From Oscillospiraceae bacterium (GTDB lineage Bacteria; Bacillota; Clostridia; Oscillospirales; Ruminococcaceae), in contig DQFX01000031.1 of assembly GCA_003531585.1 (NCBI GenBank), positions 54,079-118,078 of the forward strand: a stretch of DNA of 64,000 nt, written 5' to 3'. Below the pieces are notes generated by a model. That model searched no databases and was not told the origin of the DNA. It saw only the letters and a program-made list of their open reading frames with translations. This document shows, piece after piece, positions 27,816 through 35,890 of this stretch. The number at the start of each line of letters is the position of its first letter. The first letter of the stretch is position 1. The position numbers were made by a program, and so were the translations under genes.

Positions 27816-27850
27816 AGCCGATGAACTATACTCCATCGGCTTTATTTATT
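27816..27850 (+). terminator. Riboswitch-controlled terminator
   Basis: AGCCGATG (27816-27823) pairs with CATCGGCT (27834-27841), then TTATTTATT. It lies between the aptamer and asd, the expected place for the off-state hairpin. An alternative pairing with the 3' aptamer arm (GTCATCGGTCTGATGG) is plausible as the anti-terminator. Confidence 0.8.
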
Positions 27851-27875
27851 GCAAAAAGAGAAAGGAAACATTCCC

Positions 27876-28958
27876 ATGAAAGAAAAGTATAATGTCGGTA
27901 TAATCGGCGCAACAGGTATGGTAGGTCAGCGTTTTGCTACCCTGCTTGAAAACCACCCCTGGTTCCATGTAGTTGCACTCGCAGCTTCTCCCCGCTCCGC
28001 TGGCAAGACCTACAAAGAGGCCGTAGGCTCCCGCTGGCTGATGGATACTCCCATGCCCAAGAGCATGGAGGACATCGTTATCATGGACGCTACCGCAGAT
28101 GTTGACAAGATCGCTTCCATGGTAGATTTCGTTTTCTGCGCTGTTGATATGAAGAAGGACGAGATCAAGGCTCTCGAGGAGAGATACGCAAAGGCAGAGT
28201 GCCCGGTAATGTCCAATAACTCCGCTAACCGCTTCACTCCCGACGTTCCGATGATCATTCCGGAGGTCAACGCAGACCACGCTGCCATCATCGACGCTCA
28301 GAAGAAGCGCCTCGGCACAAAGCGCGGCTTTATCTCCGTAAAGTCCAACTGCTCCATTCAGAGCTATGTTCCGGCTCTCTCCCCGCTGAGAAAGTTCGGC
28401 ATCAAGAATATCCTCGCTTGCACATACCAGGCGATCTCCGGCGCAGGCAAGACATTCGAGACCTGGCCTGAGATGGTGGATAACCTTATCCCGTACATCG
28501 GCGGCGAGGAAGAGAAGTCCGAGCAGGAGCCGCTGAAGGTATGGGGTCACATCGAGGGCAGCGAGATCGTAAAGGCTCAGTCCCCGCTGATCACCACACA
28601 GTGCCTGAGAGTTCCGGTTTCCAACGGTCACTTCGCAGCAGTATTCGTAAACTTCGAGAACAAGCCTTCTATGGAGGAGATCAAGAAGATCTGGGCTGAG
28701 TACGCAGGCGAGCCGCAGGCGCTGAAGCTGCCGTCCGCTCCGAAGCAGTTCATTCACTACTTCGAGGAGGACAACATGCCGCAGGCTAAGCTGCACCGCA
28801 ACCTTGAGGGCGGTATGGCTGTATCCGTCGGCAGACTGCGCCCCGATACAATGTTCGATTACAAGTTCGTGTGCCTTTCTCACAACACACTGAGAGGCGC
28901 CGCAGGCGGAGCTGTTGAAATGGCTGAGCTGCTTGCTGCAAAGGGCTACCTGGACTGA
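27876..28958 (+). CDS. asd: Aspartate-semialdehyde dehydrogenase
   Basis: Reduces aspartyl phosphate to aspartate semialdehyde, the branch point to lysine, threonine and methionine. 360 residues. The NADP-binding loop GIIGATGMVGQRF opens the protein and the catalytic Cys lies in SVKSNCSIQSY near residue 158. The overall pattern (AVDMKKDEIKALEERYAKAECPV, NNSANR) belongs to the archaeal/fungal-type subfamily rather than to the common bacterial one. The frame opens at TTG 27849; ATG 27876 has AAAGGA 10 bases before it. First gene behind the lysine riboswitch. Confidence 0.95.
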   Translation: MKEKYNVGIIGATGMVGQRFATLLENHPWFHVVALAASPRSAGKTYKEAVGSRWLMDTPMPKSMEDIVIMDATADVDKIASMVDFVFCAVDMKKDEIKALEERYAKAECPVMSNNSANRFTPDVPMIIPEVNADHAAIIDAQKKRLGTKRGFISVKSNCSIQSYVPALSPLRKFGIKNILACTYQAISGAGKTFETWPEMVDNLIPYIGGEEEKSEQEPLKVWGHIEGSEIVKAQSPLITTQCLRVPVSNGHFAAVFVNFENKPSMEEIKKIWAEYAGEPQALKLPSAPKQFIHYFEEDNMPQAKLHRNLEGGMAVSVGRLRPDTMFDYKFVCLSHNTLRGAAGGAVEMAELLAAKGYLD

Positions 28959-28980
28959 TATCTCCGTGAAAGGATAACCC

Positions 28981-29874
28981 ATGAAAAAGACTATATTTAC
29001 CGGCGTAGGCACCGCCATCGTCACCCCGATGAACGCCGACGGCTCCATCAATTACGATGAGTTCGGCAAGCTCATCGAGTTCCAGATAGCCAACGGCGCA
29101 GACGCTCTCGTAGTATGCGGCACCACCGGCGAGGCTTCCACCATGCCCGACGAGGAGCACCTTGAGTGCGTCGGCTACGCCGTTAAGAAGGTCGCTCACC
29201 GAGTTCCTGTAATTGCAGGAACCGGCGCGAACGATACCGCCCACGGCATCAGACTTTCCGCTGCCGCTGAAAAGCTCGGCGCGGACGCCCTGCTTCAGGT
29301 AACGCCATACTACAACAAGGCTTCCCAGCGTGGACTGGTAAAGCACTTCACCGCTATCGCAAACAGCGTGAAGATACCGATAATCCTTTACAACGTTCCC
29401 AGCCGCACCGGCTGCAACATCTCCATTGACACCTACAAGGAGCTTGCGAAGGTTCCGAACATCGTTGCAACTAAGGAAGCAAGCGGCAATATGTCCCTCG
29501 CTGCCGAGATCGCAGCTTATACTGATCTCGACATCTATTCCGGCAACGACGACCAGGTGATGCCGATTCTTTCCCTCGGCGGAAAGGGCGTTATCTCCGT
29601 GACCTCCAACCTCATGCCGAAGGAGAAGCACGACGAAGTCGCTCTGTTCAACGCAGGCAAGCAGGCAGAGGCGCTCGCGATCCAGGCTAAGATCCTGACG
29701 TTCGAGAAGGCTCTGTTCATGGACGTCAACCCTATCCCTGTCAAGGAGGCTCTGAACATCATGGGCTTCAAGGCGGGCGAGTGCAGACTTCCGCTGTGTT
29801 CAATGTCCGACGAGCAGATCTCTAAGCTCAGAAGCACGATGGAGCCCCTCGGGTTAGTAGGTGCAATAAAGTAA
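28981..29874 (+). CDS. dapA: 4-Hydroxy-tetrahydrodipicolinate synthase
   Basis: Condenses aspartate semialdehyde and pyruvate, the first lysine-specific step. 297 residues, TIM barrel. GTAIVTPMNADGSINY opens the protein. The loop VCGTTGEAST, the Tyr of ILYNVPSRTGCN near 137 and the Schiff-base Lys of IVATKEASGN near 164 are intact. It begins 22 bases after asd (GAAAGGA ribosome site) in the same riboswitch operon. Confidence 0.97.
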   Translation: MKKTIFTGVGTAIVTPMNADGSINYDEFGKLIEFQIANGADALVVCGTTGEASTMPDEEHLECVGYAVKKVAHRVPVIAGTGANDTAHGIRLSAAAEKLGADALLQVTPYYNKASQRGLVKHFTAIANSVKIPIILYNVPSRTGCNISIDTYKELAKVPNIVATKEASGNMSLAAEIAAYTDLDIYSGNDDQVMPILSLGGKGVISVTSNLMPKEKHDEVALFNAGKQAEALAIQAKILTFEKALFMDVNPIPVKEALNIMGFKAGECRLPLCSMSDEQISKLRSTMEPLGLVGAIK

Positions 29875-29880
29875 ATAATG

Positions 29881-29907
29881 CGGGCGGAATCAAATGCTTC
29901 CGCCCGA
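29881..29907 (+). other. Intercistronic hairpin between dapA and dapB
   Basis: CGGGCGGAA pairs perfectly with TTCCGCCCG around an 8-base loop. No T-run follows, so it is more likely a 3'-end stabiliser or a partial attenuator than a full terminator. Confidence 0.6.
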
Positions 29908-29950
29908 TATGCTAACTGGCATTTCTGCAAAAATCTGAAAGGAATTACAA

Positions 29951-30709
29951 ATGACTAGAATCGCAATAACAGGTGCATGCGGAAGAATGGGCAGAGTGAT
30001 CGCGGGTCTTGTTAAGGAGCGCGCGGACTGCACCATCATCGCCGGAATCGACAAGCTCGGCGAGCAGTACGACGAATTCCCGGTGTACACCAAGGTGTTC
30101 GACATGCCCGAAAAGCCCGATGTTATCATCGATTTCTCGCACCCCTCCGCGCTTCCTGACCTGCTCAGCTATGGCAAGATGAACAACGTTCCGCTGGTGC
30201 TCGCCACGACAGGCTACACCGATGAGGAGCGCGCGCAGATAACCGCGGCTTCGGCTCAGGTTCCGGTGTTTTTCACATTCAATATGTCGCTCGGTATAAA
30301 CCTGCTTGTGGAGCTTGCGCGCAAGGCTACTCAGATACTCGGCGGTCAGTTCGATATTGAAATCGTTGAGAAGCACCACAATCAGAAGAAGGACGCGCCT
30401 TCCGGTACTGCAATAATGATAGCCGAGGCAATCAACGAGGAGCTGGGCGGCAAGGATCATTTCGTATACGACCGCCACAGCGTTAGAAAGCCCCGCGACA
30501 AGGACGAGATAGGAATGCACGCTATCCGCGGCGGCACAATCGTCGGCGAGCACGACATAATTTTCGCCGGACACGACGAGGTGATCACGCTGTCGCATTC
30601 GGCACAGTCGAGAGAGGTTTTCGCAAACGGAGCGGTCAACGCCGCAGTATTCCTTGCGGGCAAGCCTGCTGGAATGTACGCAATGTCTGATCTTATCAAG
30701 GAGGGCTGA
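29951..30709 (+). CDS. dapB: 4-Hydroxy-tetrahydrodipicolinate reductase
   Basis: NAD(P)H-dependent second step of the lysine branch. 252 residues. ITGACGRMGRVIAG is the nucleotide loop, IDFSHPSA and LATTGYT follow, and the substrate-binding EIVEKHHNQKKDAPSGTA lies near 138-155. GAAAGGA lies 7 bases before ATG 29951. It is followed after 2 bases by the ACT gene, so the two are surely in one transcript. Confidence 0.97.
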   Translation: MTRIAITGACGRMGRVIAGLVKERADCTIIAGIDKLGEQYDEFPVYTKVFDMPEKPDVIIDFSHPSALPDLLSYGKMNNVPLVLATTGYTDEERAQITAASAQVPVFFTFNMSLGINLLVELARKATQILGGQFDIEIVEKHHNQKKDAPSGTAIMIAEAINEELGGKDHFVYDRHSVRKPRDKDEIGMHAIRGGTIVGEHDIIFAGHDEVITLSHSAQSREVFANGAVNAAVFLAGKPAGMYAMSDLIKEG

Positions 30710-30711
30710 CA

Positions 30712-31158
30712 ATGAATATCACAGTAACAGAAAACGTATCAGCAGTAACCTTTAATAATGTACCGCTGTATAAGACCATTATGGAGGACACCCTGACCGC
30801 TGTCGCAGAGGCAGGTATCAACATTGACATGATCTCCATGACCGCGCCGACATCGGAGCGTTTCGGCTTCGGTTTCACGCTGGACGACGACGATATGCCG
30901 AAGCTGCTGACCGTGGTTAAGCGCCTGAAGGAGAAGCACGACATCACTCCGATGATCAACAGCAGCAACCGCAAGATTGTTATTAAGACCGGAGAGATGG
31001 AAGCGCAGGCTGGTTTTGCGGCTAAGGTATTCAACCTGCTGAACAAGATAGACGCGATGATTCTTCTGATAACCACCGGTGTTGACGAAATTTCCGTACT
31101 TATCCGCGAGAGCGACGGCGAGGCGGCTGAGGCAGGTCTGAGGGAACTGTTCAAGTGA
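30712..31158 (+). CDS. Free-standing aspartokinase-type ACT-domain protein
   Basis: 148 residues made of two ACT domains and nothing else. The second, IVIKTGEMEAQAGFAAKVF then LLITTGVDEISVLI, closely follows the C-terminal regulatory ACT of aspartokinase (family pattern GVAAKVF ... ISTSEIKISVLV); the first (AVTFNNVPLYKTIMEDTL, INIDMISM) matches the partner ACT. No kinase domain is fused or adjacent. Position: after dapB in the lysine-riboswitch operon, overlapping the MscS gene by 4 bases. It could be a lysine/threonine-sensing subunit acting on a separate aspartokinase, by analogy with the free beta subunit of B. subtilis LysC. That role is inference. Confidence 0.85.
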   Translation: MNITVTENVSAVTFNNVPLYKTIMEDTLTAVAEAGINIDMISMTAPTSERFGFGFTLDDDDMPKLLTVVKRLKEKHDITPMINSSNRKIVIKTGEMEAQAGFAAKVFNLLNKIDAMILLITTGVDEISVLIRESDGEAAEAGLRELFK

Positions 31159-32081
31159 GCGTGCTGAATTTGATTTCGACCGCCGCGGCGACTGCCGAGG
31201 CTGCAACGCACGAAGCGACGATAAACGACGCAGTTCACGACCTCGTTGAACACCCGGAGGAAACGGTGAGCAAGTTCAGCGAGTTTTTCCATAACATGTG
31301 GGACGCGATAGTGCGCGCAGTTCCGACGATAATTCTCGCGATCATCGTGCTGATAGTGGGTCTGATAGTCTGCAAGCTGGTGCTGAAGCTCATCAGCAAG
31401 GGACTCGACCGCACGCGTCTCGACCTGACCGTCACGAACTTTACAAAGCAGTGCTGCAAGATCGTGCTGTATGTTCTGTTGATAACTGTGGTTCTGAGCA
31501 CGCTGGGAATTCCCGCGACCTCGATCGTTACCGTTATCGGCACCGCCGGCGTTGCGATAGGCCTTGCATTGCAGAACAGCCTTTCAAACGTTGCGGGCGG
31601 CATTATGCTGATGATTAACAAGCCGTTCAAAATAGGCGATTACATCTCAGTTGCGGGTGTAAGCGGCACCGTAAGGCAGATCACGATACTGTACACCAGG
31701 CTGGATTCCGACTCCAATCAGGCGATATTCATACCGAACGGGCAGGTTTCCGGCGCGACTGTTACGAACAACAACAGCAACGGTATCCGCCGCGTGGATA
31801 TGGTGTTCTCAATAAGCTACGACGACGATTTCGAGAAGGCACAGCAGGTTATTTTCGAGGTGCTGAACCGCAACGAAAAGATACTGAAGGATCCCGCTCC
31901 TATCGTCAGAATGCTGGAGCATGCGGCAAGCTCGATAAACATCGCGGTACGTCCGTGGTGCAATTGCGCCGATTACTGGAGCGTGTACTTCCAGACTATG
32001 GAGGATATCCGCGCAGCGTTTACAGCGGCGGGAATTTCGATCCCGTTCGACCAGCTAGACGTGCACGTTGTCAAGGAATGA
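31155..32081 (+). CDS. MscS-family mechanosensitive channel
   Basis: 308 residues. A soluble N-terminal part (1-50) is followed by helices at about 52-75 and 88-112 and the pore helix with its Gly/Ala pattern, GTAGVAIGLALQNSLSNVAGG, then KPFKIGDYISVAGVSGTV at the start of the cytoplasmic beta domain and a C-terminal alpha/beta cap. It opens on hypo-osmotic shock to release solutes. It starts at GTG 31155 overlapping the ACT gene and ends at a terminator, so it is the last gene of the lysine-regulated operon. Why a channel is there is unknown; some MscS relatives export amino acids. Confidence 0.93.
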   Translation: MSVLNLISTAAATAEAATHEATINDAVHDLVEHPEETVSKFSEFFHNMWDAIVRAVPTIILAIIVLIVGLIVCKLVLKLISKGLDRTRLDLTVTNFTKQCCKIVLYVLLITVVLSTLGIPATSIVTVIGTAGVAIGLALQNSLSNVAGGIMLMINKPFKIGDYISVAGVSGTVRQITILYTRLDSDSNQAIFIPNGQVSGATVTNNNSNGIRRVDMVFSISYDDDFEKAQQVIFEVLNRNEKILKDPAPIVRMLEHAASSINIAVRPWCNCADYWSVYFQTMEDIRAAFTAAGISIPFDQLDVHVVKE

Positions 32082-32088
32082 TCACAGG

Positions 32089-32120
32089 GGAGCAGATGCT
32101 ATACGTCTGCTCCTTTTTGT
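32089..32120 (+). terminator. Intrinsic terminator of the lysine operon
   Basis: GGAGCAGA (32089-32096) pairs with TCTGCTCC (32106-32113), followed by TTTTTG. Confidence 0.92.
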
Positions 32121-32127
32121 ATATTTT

Positions 32128-32200
32128 TTGACTGTTGCTGCAAATAGTCTGTATAATTATTCAAAAAATACTTGAACAAATCTTAAAAGTGTGGTATACT
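32128..32200 (+). promoter_or_regulatory. Two tandem SigA-type promoters of the asp23-recN gene run
   Basis: P1: TTGACT 32128-32133, 18-base spacer, TATAAT 32152-32157. P2: TTGAAC 32172-32177, 17-base spacer, TATACT 32195-32200. Both lie in the AT-rich gap before asp23. Confidence 0.75.
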
Positions 32201-32242
32201 AAAATAGATTAAATATGTTCGCCTGAAACTCAGGAGGTAAGT

Positions 32243-32593
32243 ATGGATAAGAAATCAAACAAGCCGGTCGGCACCATCAAGGTGTCCGAGAGCGTTATAG
32301 TCAAGATGGCAGAGCTTGCGGCTGCCGAGATCGACGGAGTTTACTGCCGTGGTCAGGCTCCAGCTCCATCGAATACCAAGTCAAAGGTGCTGGGCCCTGT
32401 TCGTGCAAGGCTGGGCGAGGATACTGCGGAGATACGCGTTGATATCGTCGTGATGGAAGGCTTCAACGCTGTGAATGTCGCGGAAGCAGTCCAGAAGAGC
32501 ATAAAGTCAGCTATACAGAGCATGACGAACTTCACGGTTACAAAGGTAGACGTTAACGTTGCCGGAATAAAATTCAAGGAGAGCGCGGAATAA
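32243..32593 (+). CDS. Asp23/Gls24 family envelope stress protein
   Basis: 116 residues. GTIKVSESVIVKMAELAAAEIDGV at the start and VNVAEAVQKSIKSAIQSMT near 75-95 are typical of Asp23/Gls24 (YqhY-type) proteins. In Bacillus yqhY sits beside accC and nusB and is linked to acetyl-CoA carboxylase activity; here it is directly upstream of nusB, consistent with the YqhY type, while acc genes are absent. CAGGAGG precedes the ATG. No membrane segment or signal peptide. Confidence 0.9.
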   Translation: MDKKSNKPVGTIKVSESVIVKMAELAAAEIDGVYCRGQAPAPSNTKSKVLGPVRARLGEDTAEIRVDIVVMEGFNAVNVAEAVQKSIKSAIQSMTNFTVTKVDVNVAGIKFKESAE

Positions 32594-32607
32594 GCGCAAC
32601 AACGAAA

Positions 32608-33024
32608 ATGGAAGAAAAACTTAGCAGAAGAGAAGTGCGCGAGGGCGCATTCATAATACTTTATCAGACCCTTTTCGGTCAGACCCCCCAGGAGATAACA
32701 GAGGCTGACGAGGAGGCGTTCGGTCTTGCGCGCAGCCACGAAACCGACCTCATCGTAAACGGAGTTCTCTCCCACGACGAGGAGATCACCGGGATCATCG
32801 CGAAGTACAGCACCACCAGGTCGGTAGCGCGTATTTCAAAGGTGAACCTCATTATCATGAAGATCGCGATTTATGAGATCAAGTACGACGACAAGGTGCC
32901 CGGAGCCGCCGCCATCAACGAGGCGGTCGAGCTTGGCAAGAAGTACGCGTACAAGCAGGACTGCAACTTTATAAACGGCGTTCTGAACTCATATCTTGAG
33001 GAATTCGAGAATGCCAGGGATTGA
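32608..33024 (+). CDS. nusB: Transcription antitermination factor NusB
   Basis: 138 residues, all-helical. KLSRREVREGAFIILYQTLF opens it, and IAIYEIKYDD and PGAAAINEAVELGKKY followed by FINGVLNSYL complete the NusB pattern. It binds boxA RNA with NusE (S10) to promote antitermination on rRNA operons. It overlaps xseA by 14 bases (xseA starts at 33011). Confidence 0.95.
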   Translation: MEEKLSRREVREGAFIILYQTLFGQTPQEITEADEEAFGLARSHETDLIVNGVLSHDEEITGIIAKYSTTRSVARISKVNLIIMKIAIYEIKYDDKVPGAAAINEAVELGKKYAYKQDCNFINGVLNSYLEEFENARD

Positions 33025-34249
33025 TTTCGGCCTTGACAGGTTCGGAAGGCGCGACCCAGACCCGGTGATGACTGTAACTCAGCTAACCGCCGCGGTGAAG
33101 TCGGCGATAACCTCCATGCCGGAGCTGTCGCACGTTGCGGTCGCGGGCGAGATATCGTCCTGCACGCGCTCGGCGAAGGGGCACATCTACATAACCCTCA
33201 AGGACGGTGCAAGCGTTGTGAGCGCGGTGGTCTTTGCAGGCTCTGCACGTACTCTAACTCACCAGCCGCAGGTGAACGAGCAGGTGGTCTGCTACGGCTC
33301 TGTGGACGTTTACGGCGGCCAGGGCAGATATCAGCTCTACTGCATTGATATCACGCTCCAGGGCGCAGGAACCCAGGCGGCAGAGCTGGAGGCGCTCCGG
33401 CGCAGGCTGGAGCAGGCGGGGCTGTTCAACCAGCACCGTCCGATACCTGCTATGCCCAGGATCATCGCGGTGGTCACTTCCGCAGGCGGAGCCGCGCTGA
33501 CCGACATCAAGAACGTACTTGCAAGGCGCTGTCCGATGGTGAAGCTGCTGCTTATTCCTGCCCTGGTGCAGGGCGCGGAGGCTCCCGAGTCGGTGGCTGC
33601 GGGAATACGCCGCGCACAGGACACCGACGCTGACGTTATCATATTCGGAAGAGGCGGAGGCTCCGTGGAGGATCTTTCCTGCTTCAATTCCGAGGTGATA
33701 GCCCGGGCGGTCTACGCCAGCCGTATCCCAACGATATCCGCAGTAGGCCACGAGCGCGACTACAGTATCTGCGACTATGCCGCGGATCTCCGCGCGCCGA
33801 CTCCTTCCGCGGCGGCGGAGCTCGCTGCGTCAGTGACCGCCGATATGATGATCGACGACCTCAGCGGCGCACTGAGCCAGATAAGCAGCCGAATGTCGCA
33901 CTACATTGCGGAACGCGGCAGCATGCTGGATTCCCGAATGGCGCTTATCACTGCGCTTTCGCCCGCGTCCAGGCTTCGGACTGCTTCGCAGCGGCTGGAT
34001 TCTATCGAGCAGCAGATACGCCAGAGCATACACAGCCGGCTTGACAGGCTCGACCGCGCTGTTATGGCAAGCGCCGGAGTTATATCCGCGCTGAATCCGC
34101 TCGCGGTGCTGTCGAGGGGATATTCCGTCACCAGCAGCGGCGAAAGGATAGTCACGGAAGCGGGACAGCTTTCTCCGGGCGACGATATCAGCATCAGGCT
34201 CGGGAAAGGCTCCGTCACCGCCAGAGTGACTTCAGTCAGCGAGGACTGA
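33011..34249 (+). CDS. xseA: Exodeoxyribonuclease VII large subunit
   Basis: 412 residues. N-terminal OB fold (VTQLTAAVKSAIT, VAVAGEISSCTRSAKGHIYITL), catalytic domain with ITSAGGAALTDIKNVL-like VVTSAGGAALTDI and the IIFGRGGGSVEDL motif near residue 215, followed by AVGHERDYSICDYAADLRAPTPSAAAE, a long helical region and the C-terminal LSRGYSV. Degrades single-stranded DNA with XseB. GAGGA lies 8 bases before ATG 33011, within nusB. Confidence 0.95.
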   Translation: MPGIDFGLDRFGRRDPDPVMTVTQLTAAVKSAITSMPELSHVAVAGEISSCTRSAKGHIYITLKDGASVVSAVVFAGSARTLTHQPQVNEQVVCYGSVDVYGGQGRYQLYCIDITLQGAGTQAAELEALRRRLEQAGLFNQHRPIPAMPRIIAVVTSAGGAALTDIKNVLARRCPMVKLLLIPALVQGAEAPESVAAGIRRAQDTDADVIIFGRGGGSVEDLSCFNSEVIARAVYASRIPTISAVGHERDYSICDYAADLRAPTPSAAAELAASVTADMMIDDLSGALSQISSRMSHYIAERGSMLDSRMALITALSPASRLRTASQRLDSIEQQIRQSIHSRLDRLDRAVMASAGVISALNPLAVLSRGYSVTSSGERIVTEAGQLSPGDDISIRLGKGSVTARVTSVSED

Positions 34250-34266
34250 ACTAACGGAGGTACACA

Positions 34267-34446
34267 ATGGATTTTGAACAGGCAATGAAGCGCCTTACAG
34301 AGATATCAGAACTAATGGGCAAGAGCGACCTCAAGCTTGAGGACTCGATGAAGCTTTACACCGAAGCGGTGGAGCTGACTAAAAAGTGCAAGGAATATAT
34401 CAAAAATGCGGAGCTCCAGGTTCAGACCCTGGAAGCTTCCAACTGA
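34267..34446 (+). CDS. xseB: Exodeoxyribonuclease VII small subunit
   Basis: 59 residues, too short for most gene finders' ORF lists. It reads MDFEQAMKRLTEISELM and LEDSMKLYTEAVELTKKC, the standard XseB helical hairpin, and ends in TLEASN. GGAGG lies 6 bases before ATG 34267. It stands exactly between xseA and ispA, its usual place, and forms the multi-copy small subunit that binds the XseA helices. Confidence 0.95.
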   Translation: MDFEQAMKRLTEISELMGKSDLKLEDSMKLYTEAVELTKKCKEYIKNAELQVQTLEASN

Positions 34447-34461
34447 TCCGGAGGTCAGAAT

Positions 34462-35358
34462 TTGGATAAGGAAACAGTCAGGGAACAGCTCCGCGATTAC
34501 GCGGAAATGACCGAGCGGGCGATAGATTCCTACCTGCCCGAGACCGAGTGTCTCCAGAAGAACGTGATTTTAGCGGCAAGGCACAGCCTGACCGCAGGCG
34601 GAAAGCGCCTCAGACCCGCGCTCGTGATGGAGTTCTGCCGGGTCAGCGGCGGGGAAGCGGCGTCGGCGCTTCCGGTGGCGTGCGCCATTGAGATGATGCA
34701 CACGTTTTCGCTGATACACGACGACCTTCCGTGCATGGATAACGACGACATGCGCCGCGGCAGGCCGAGCTGTCACAAGGCATTCGGGGAAGCCAACGCG
34801 CTTCTTGCCGGGGACGCGCTTGCGATTCTACCGGGGGAGATAATCGCGAAGGCGGGGCTGAAGGGCACGATATCCCAGGGCGCCGCGCTGAAGATCATCT
34901 CGCTGCTCGGGGAGCAGGCGGGCATTTTCGGAATGATCGGCGGTCAGGTGATCGACACTGAAAACGAGGGGAAGCAGCTCCCGGAAAACGTGCTGCTTGA
35001 GATGTACCGCATGAAAACCGGCGCTCTGCTGGAATTTTGCTGCCGCGCGGGAGTTATCGCAGCGGGCGGCGGAGCCGACCTTCAGCTTGCGGCGGGAACA
35101 TACGCAAGGAAGCTGGGACTGGCATTCCAGATAATCGACGATATCCTGGACGTCACCGCTGACGAGAAGCTGCTCGGCAAGCCGGTAGGCAGCGATAAGG
35201 AGAGCGGGAAGTACACATACGCCGCCGTTGTGGGGCTTGATAAGGCACGCAGCGAAGCGGCAAAACTCACCGAAGAGGCAGTCCGGGCGCTGGCTGCGTT
35301 CGGGGACAGAGAGTTTCTGGAGGGGCTGACGCGCCTTCTGCTCGAGCGGAACTACTGA
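34462..35358 (+). CDS. ispA: Farnesyl diphosphate synthase
   Basis: 298 residues, all-alpha prenyltransferase. The first Asp-rich motif is in LIHDDLPCMDNDDMRRGRP near residue 85-103 and the second is DDILDVTADEKLLGKPVGSD near 228-247. It condenses IPP with DMAPP and GPP to C15 farnesyl diphosphate for undecaprenyl lipid. It starts at TTG 34462 after GGAGGT, and dxs, the first enzyme of the precursor pathway, is two genes downstream. Confidence 0.94.
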   Translation: MDKETVREQLRDYAEMTERAIDSYLPETECLQKNVILAARHSLTAGGKRLRPALVMEFCRVSGGEAASALPVACAIEMMHTFSLIHDDLPCMDNDDMRRGRPSCHKAFGEANALLAGDALAILPGEIIAKAGLKGTISQGAALKIISLLGEQAGIFGMIGGQVIDTENEGKQLPENVLLEMYRMKTGALLEFCCRAGVIAAGGGADLQLAAGTYARKLGLAFQIIDDILDVTADEKLLGKPVGSDKESGKYTYAAVVGLDKARSEAAKLTEEAVRALAAFGDREFLEGLTRLLLERNY

Positions 35359-35380
35359 TCGTCCGGAGGAAGTAATTTAT

Positions 35381-35875
35381 ATGAATATTTTTATGGCGAA
35401 CCCGACTGTGACGGTCGGGCTGATATCGTTTATTTCAGCGCAGATAATCAAGACTGCACTGTTCGCGATAAAGCAGAAGACCTTCAACCCCGAGCGCATC
35501 ACGGGCGCTGGCGGCATGCCGTCGTCGCACTCGGCGCTGGTGGTATCCGTTGCGCTGTATCTGCTGCGGCTGGAGGGATTTTCAAGCTCCACGTTTGCGC
35601 TTTCGATAATCATAATGGGCATAGTTATCTATGACGCGCTCAGCGTGCGCTATAACGCCGGGCTCCACGGCAAGGAGCTGAACCGCCTGCGCAAGGTGAT
35701 AGACGAGATGGACGACGAGATCTCCAGGCTCAGCGGCGAGGAGCGCGACGAGAAAATGGAGGAACTTTCCGACCGCAAGGATTTCAAGGAGTTCCTTGGT
35801 CATAAGCCGATAGAGGTGCTTGCAGGAGCGCTTCTGGGAATACTTATTGCAATGCTGTTCCCGCTGCCGGCGTAA
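35381..35875 (+). CDS. Divergent PAP2 family membrane protein (YuiD-like)
   Basis: 164 residues. GAGGMPSSHSALVVSVA carries the SHS of a phosphatidic-acid-phosphatase active site, and YDALSVRYNAG-like YDALSVRYNAGLHG follows, as in DUF212/YuiD. Hydrophobic segments lie at about 10-25, 45-62, 68-88 and 145-162; a charged region (about 100-140, EERDEKMEELSDRKDF) separates the last two. Often clustered with ispA and dxs, which suggests a polyprenyl-phosphate-linked role, but none is proven. AGGAAG precedes the ATG. Confidence 0.88.
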   Translation: MNIFMANPTVTVGLISFISAQIIKTALFAIKQKTFNPERITGAGGMPSSHSALVVSVALYLLRLEGFSSSTFALSIIIMGIVIYDALSVRYNAGLHGKELNRLRKVIDEMDDEISRLSGEERDEKMEELSDRKDFKEFLGHKPIEVLAGALLGILIAMLFPLPA

Positions 35876-35890
35876 ATTTGCGAGGAGATC

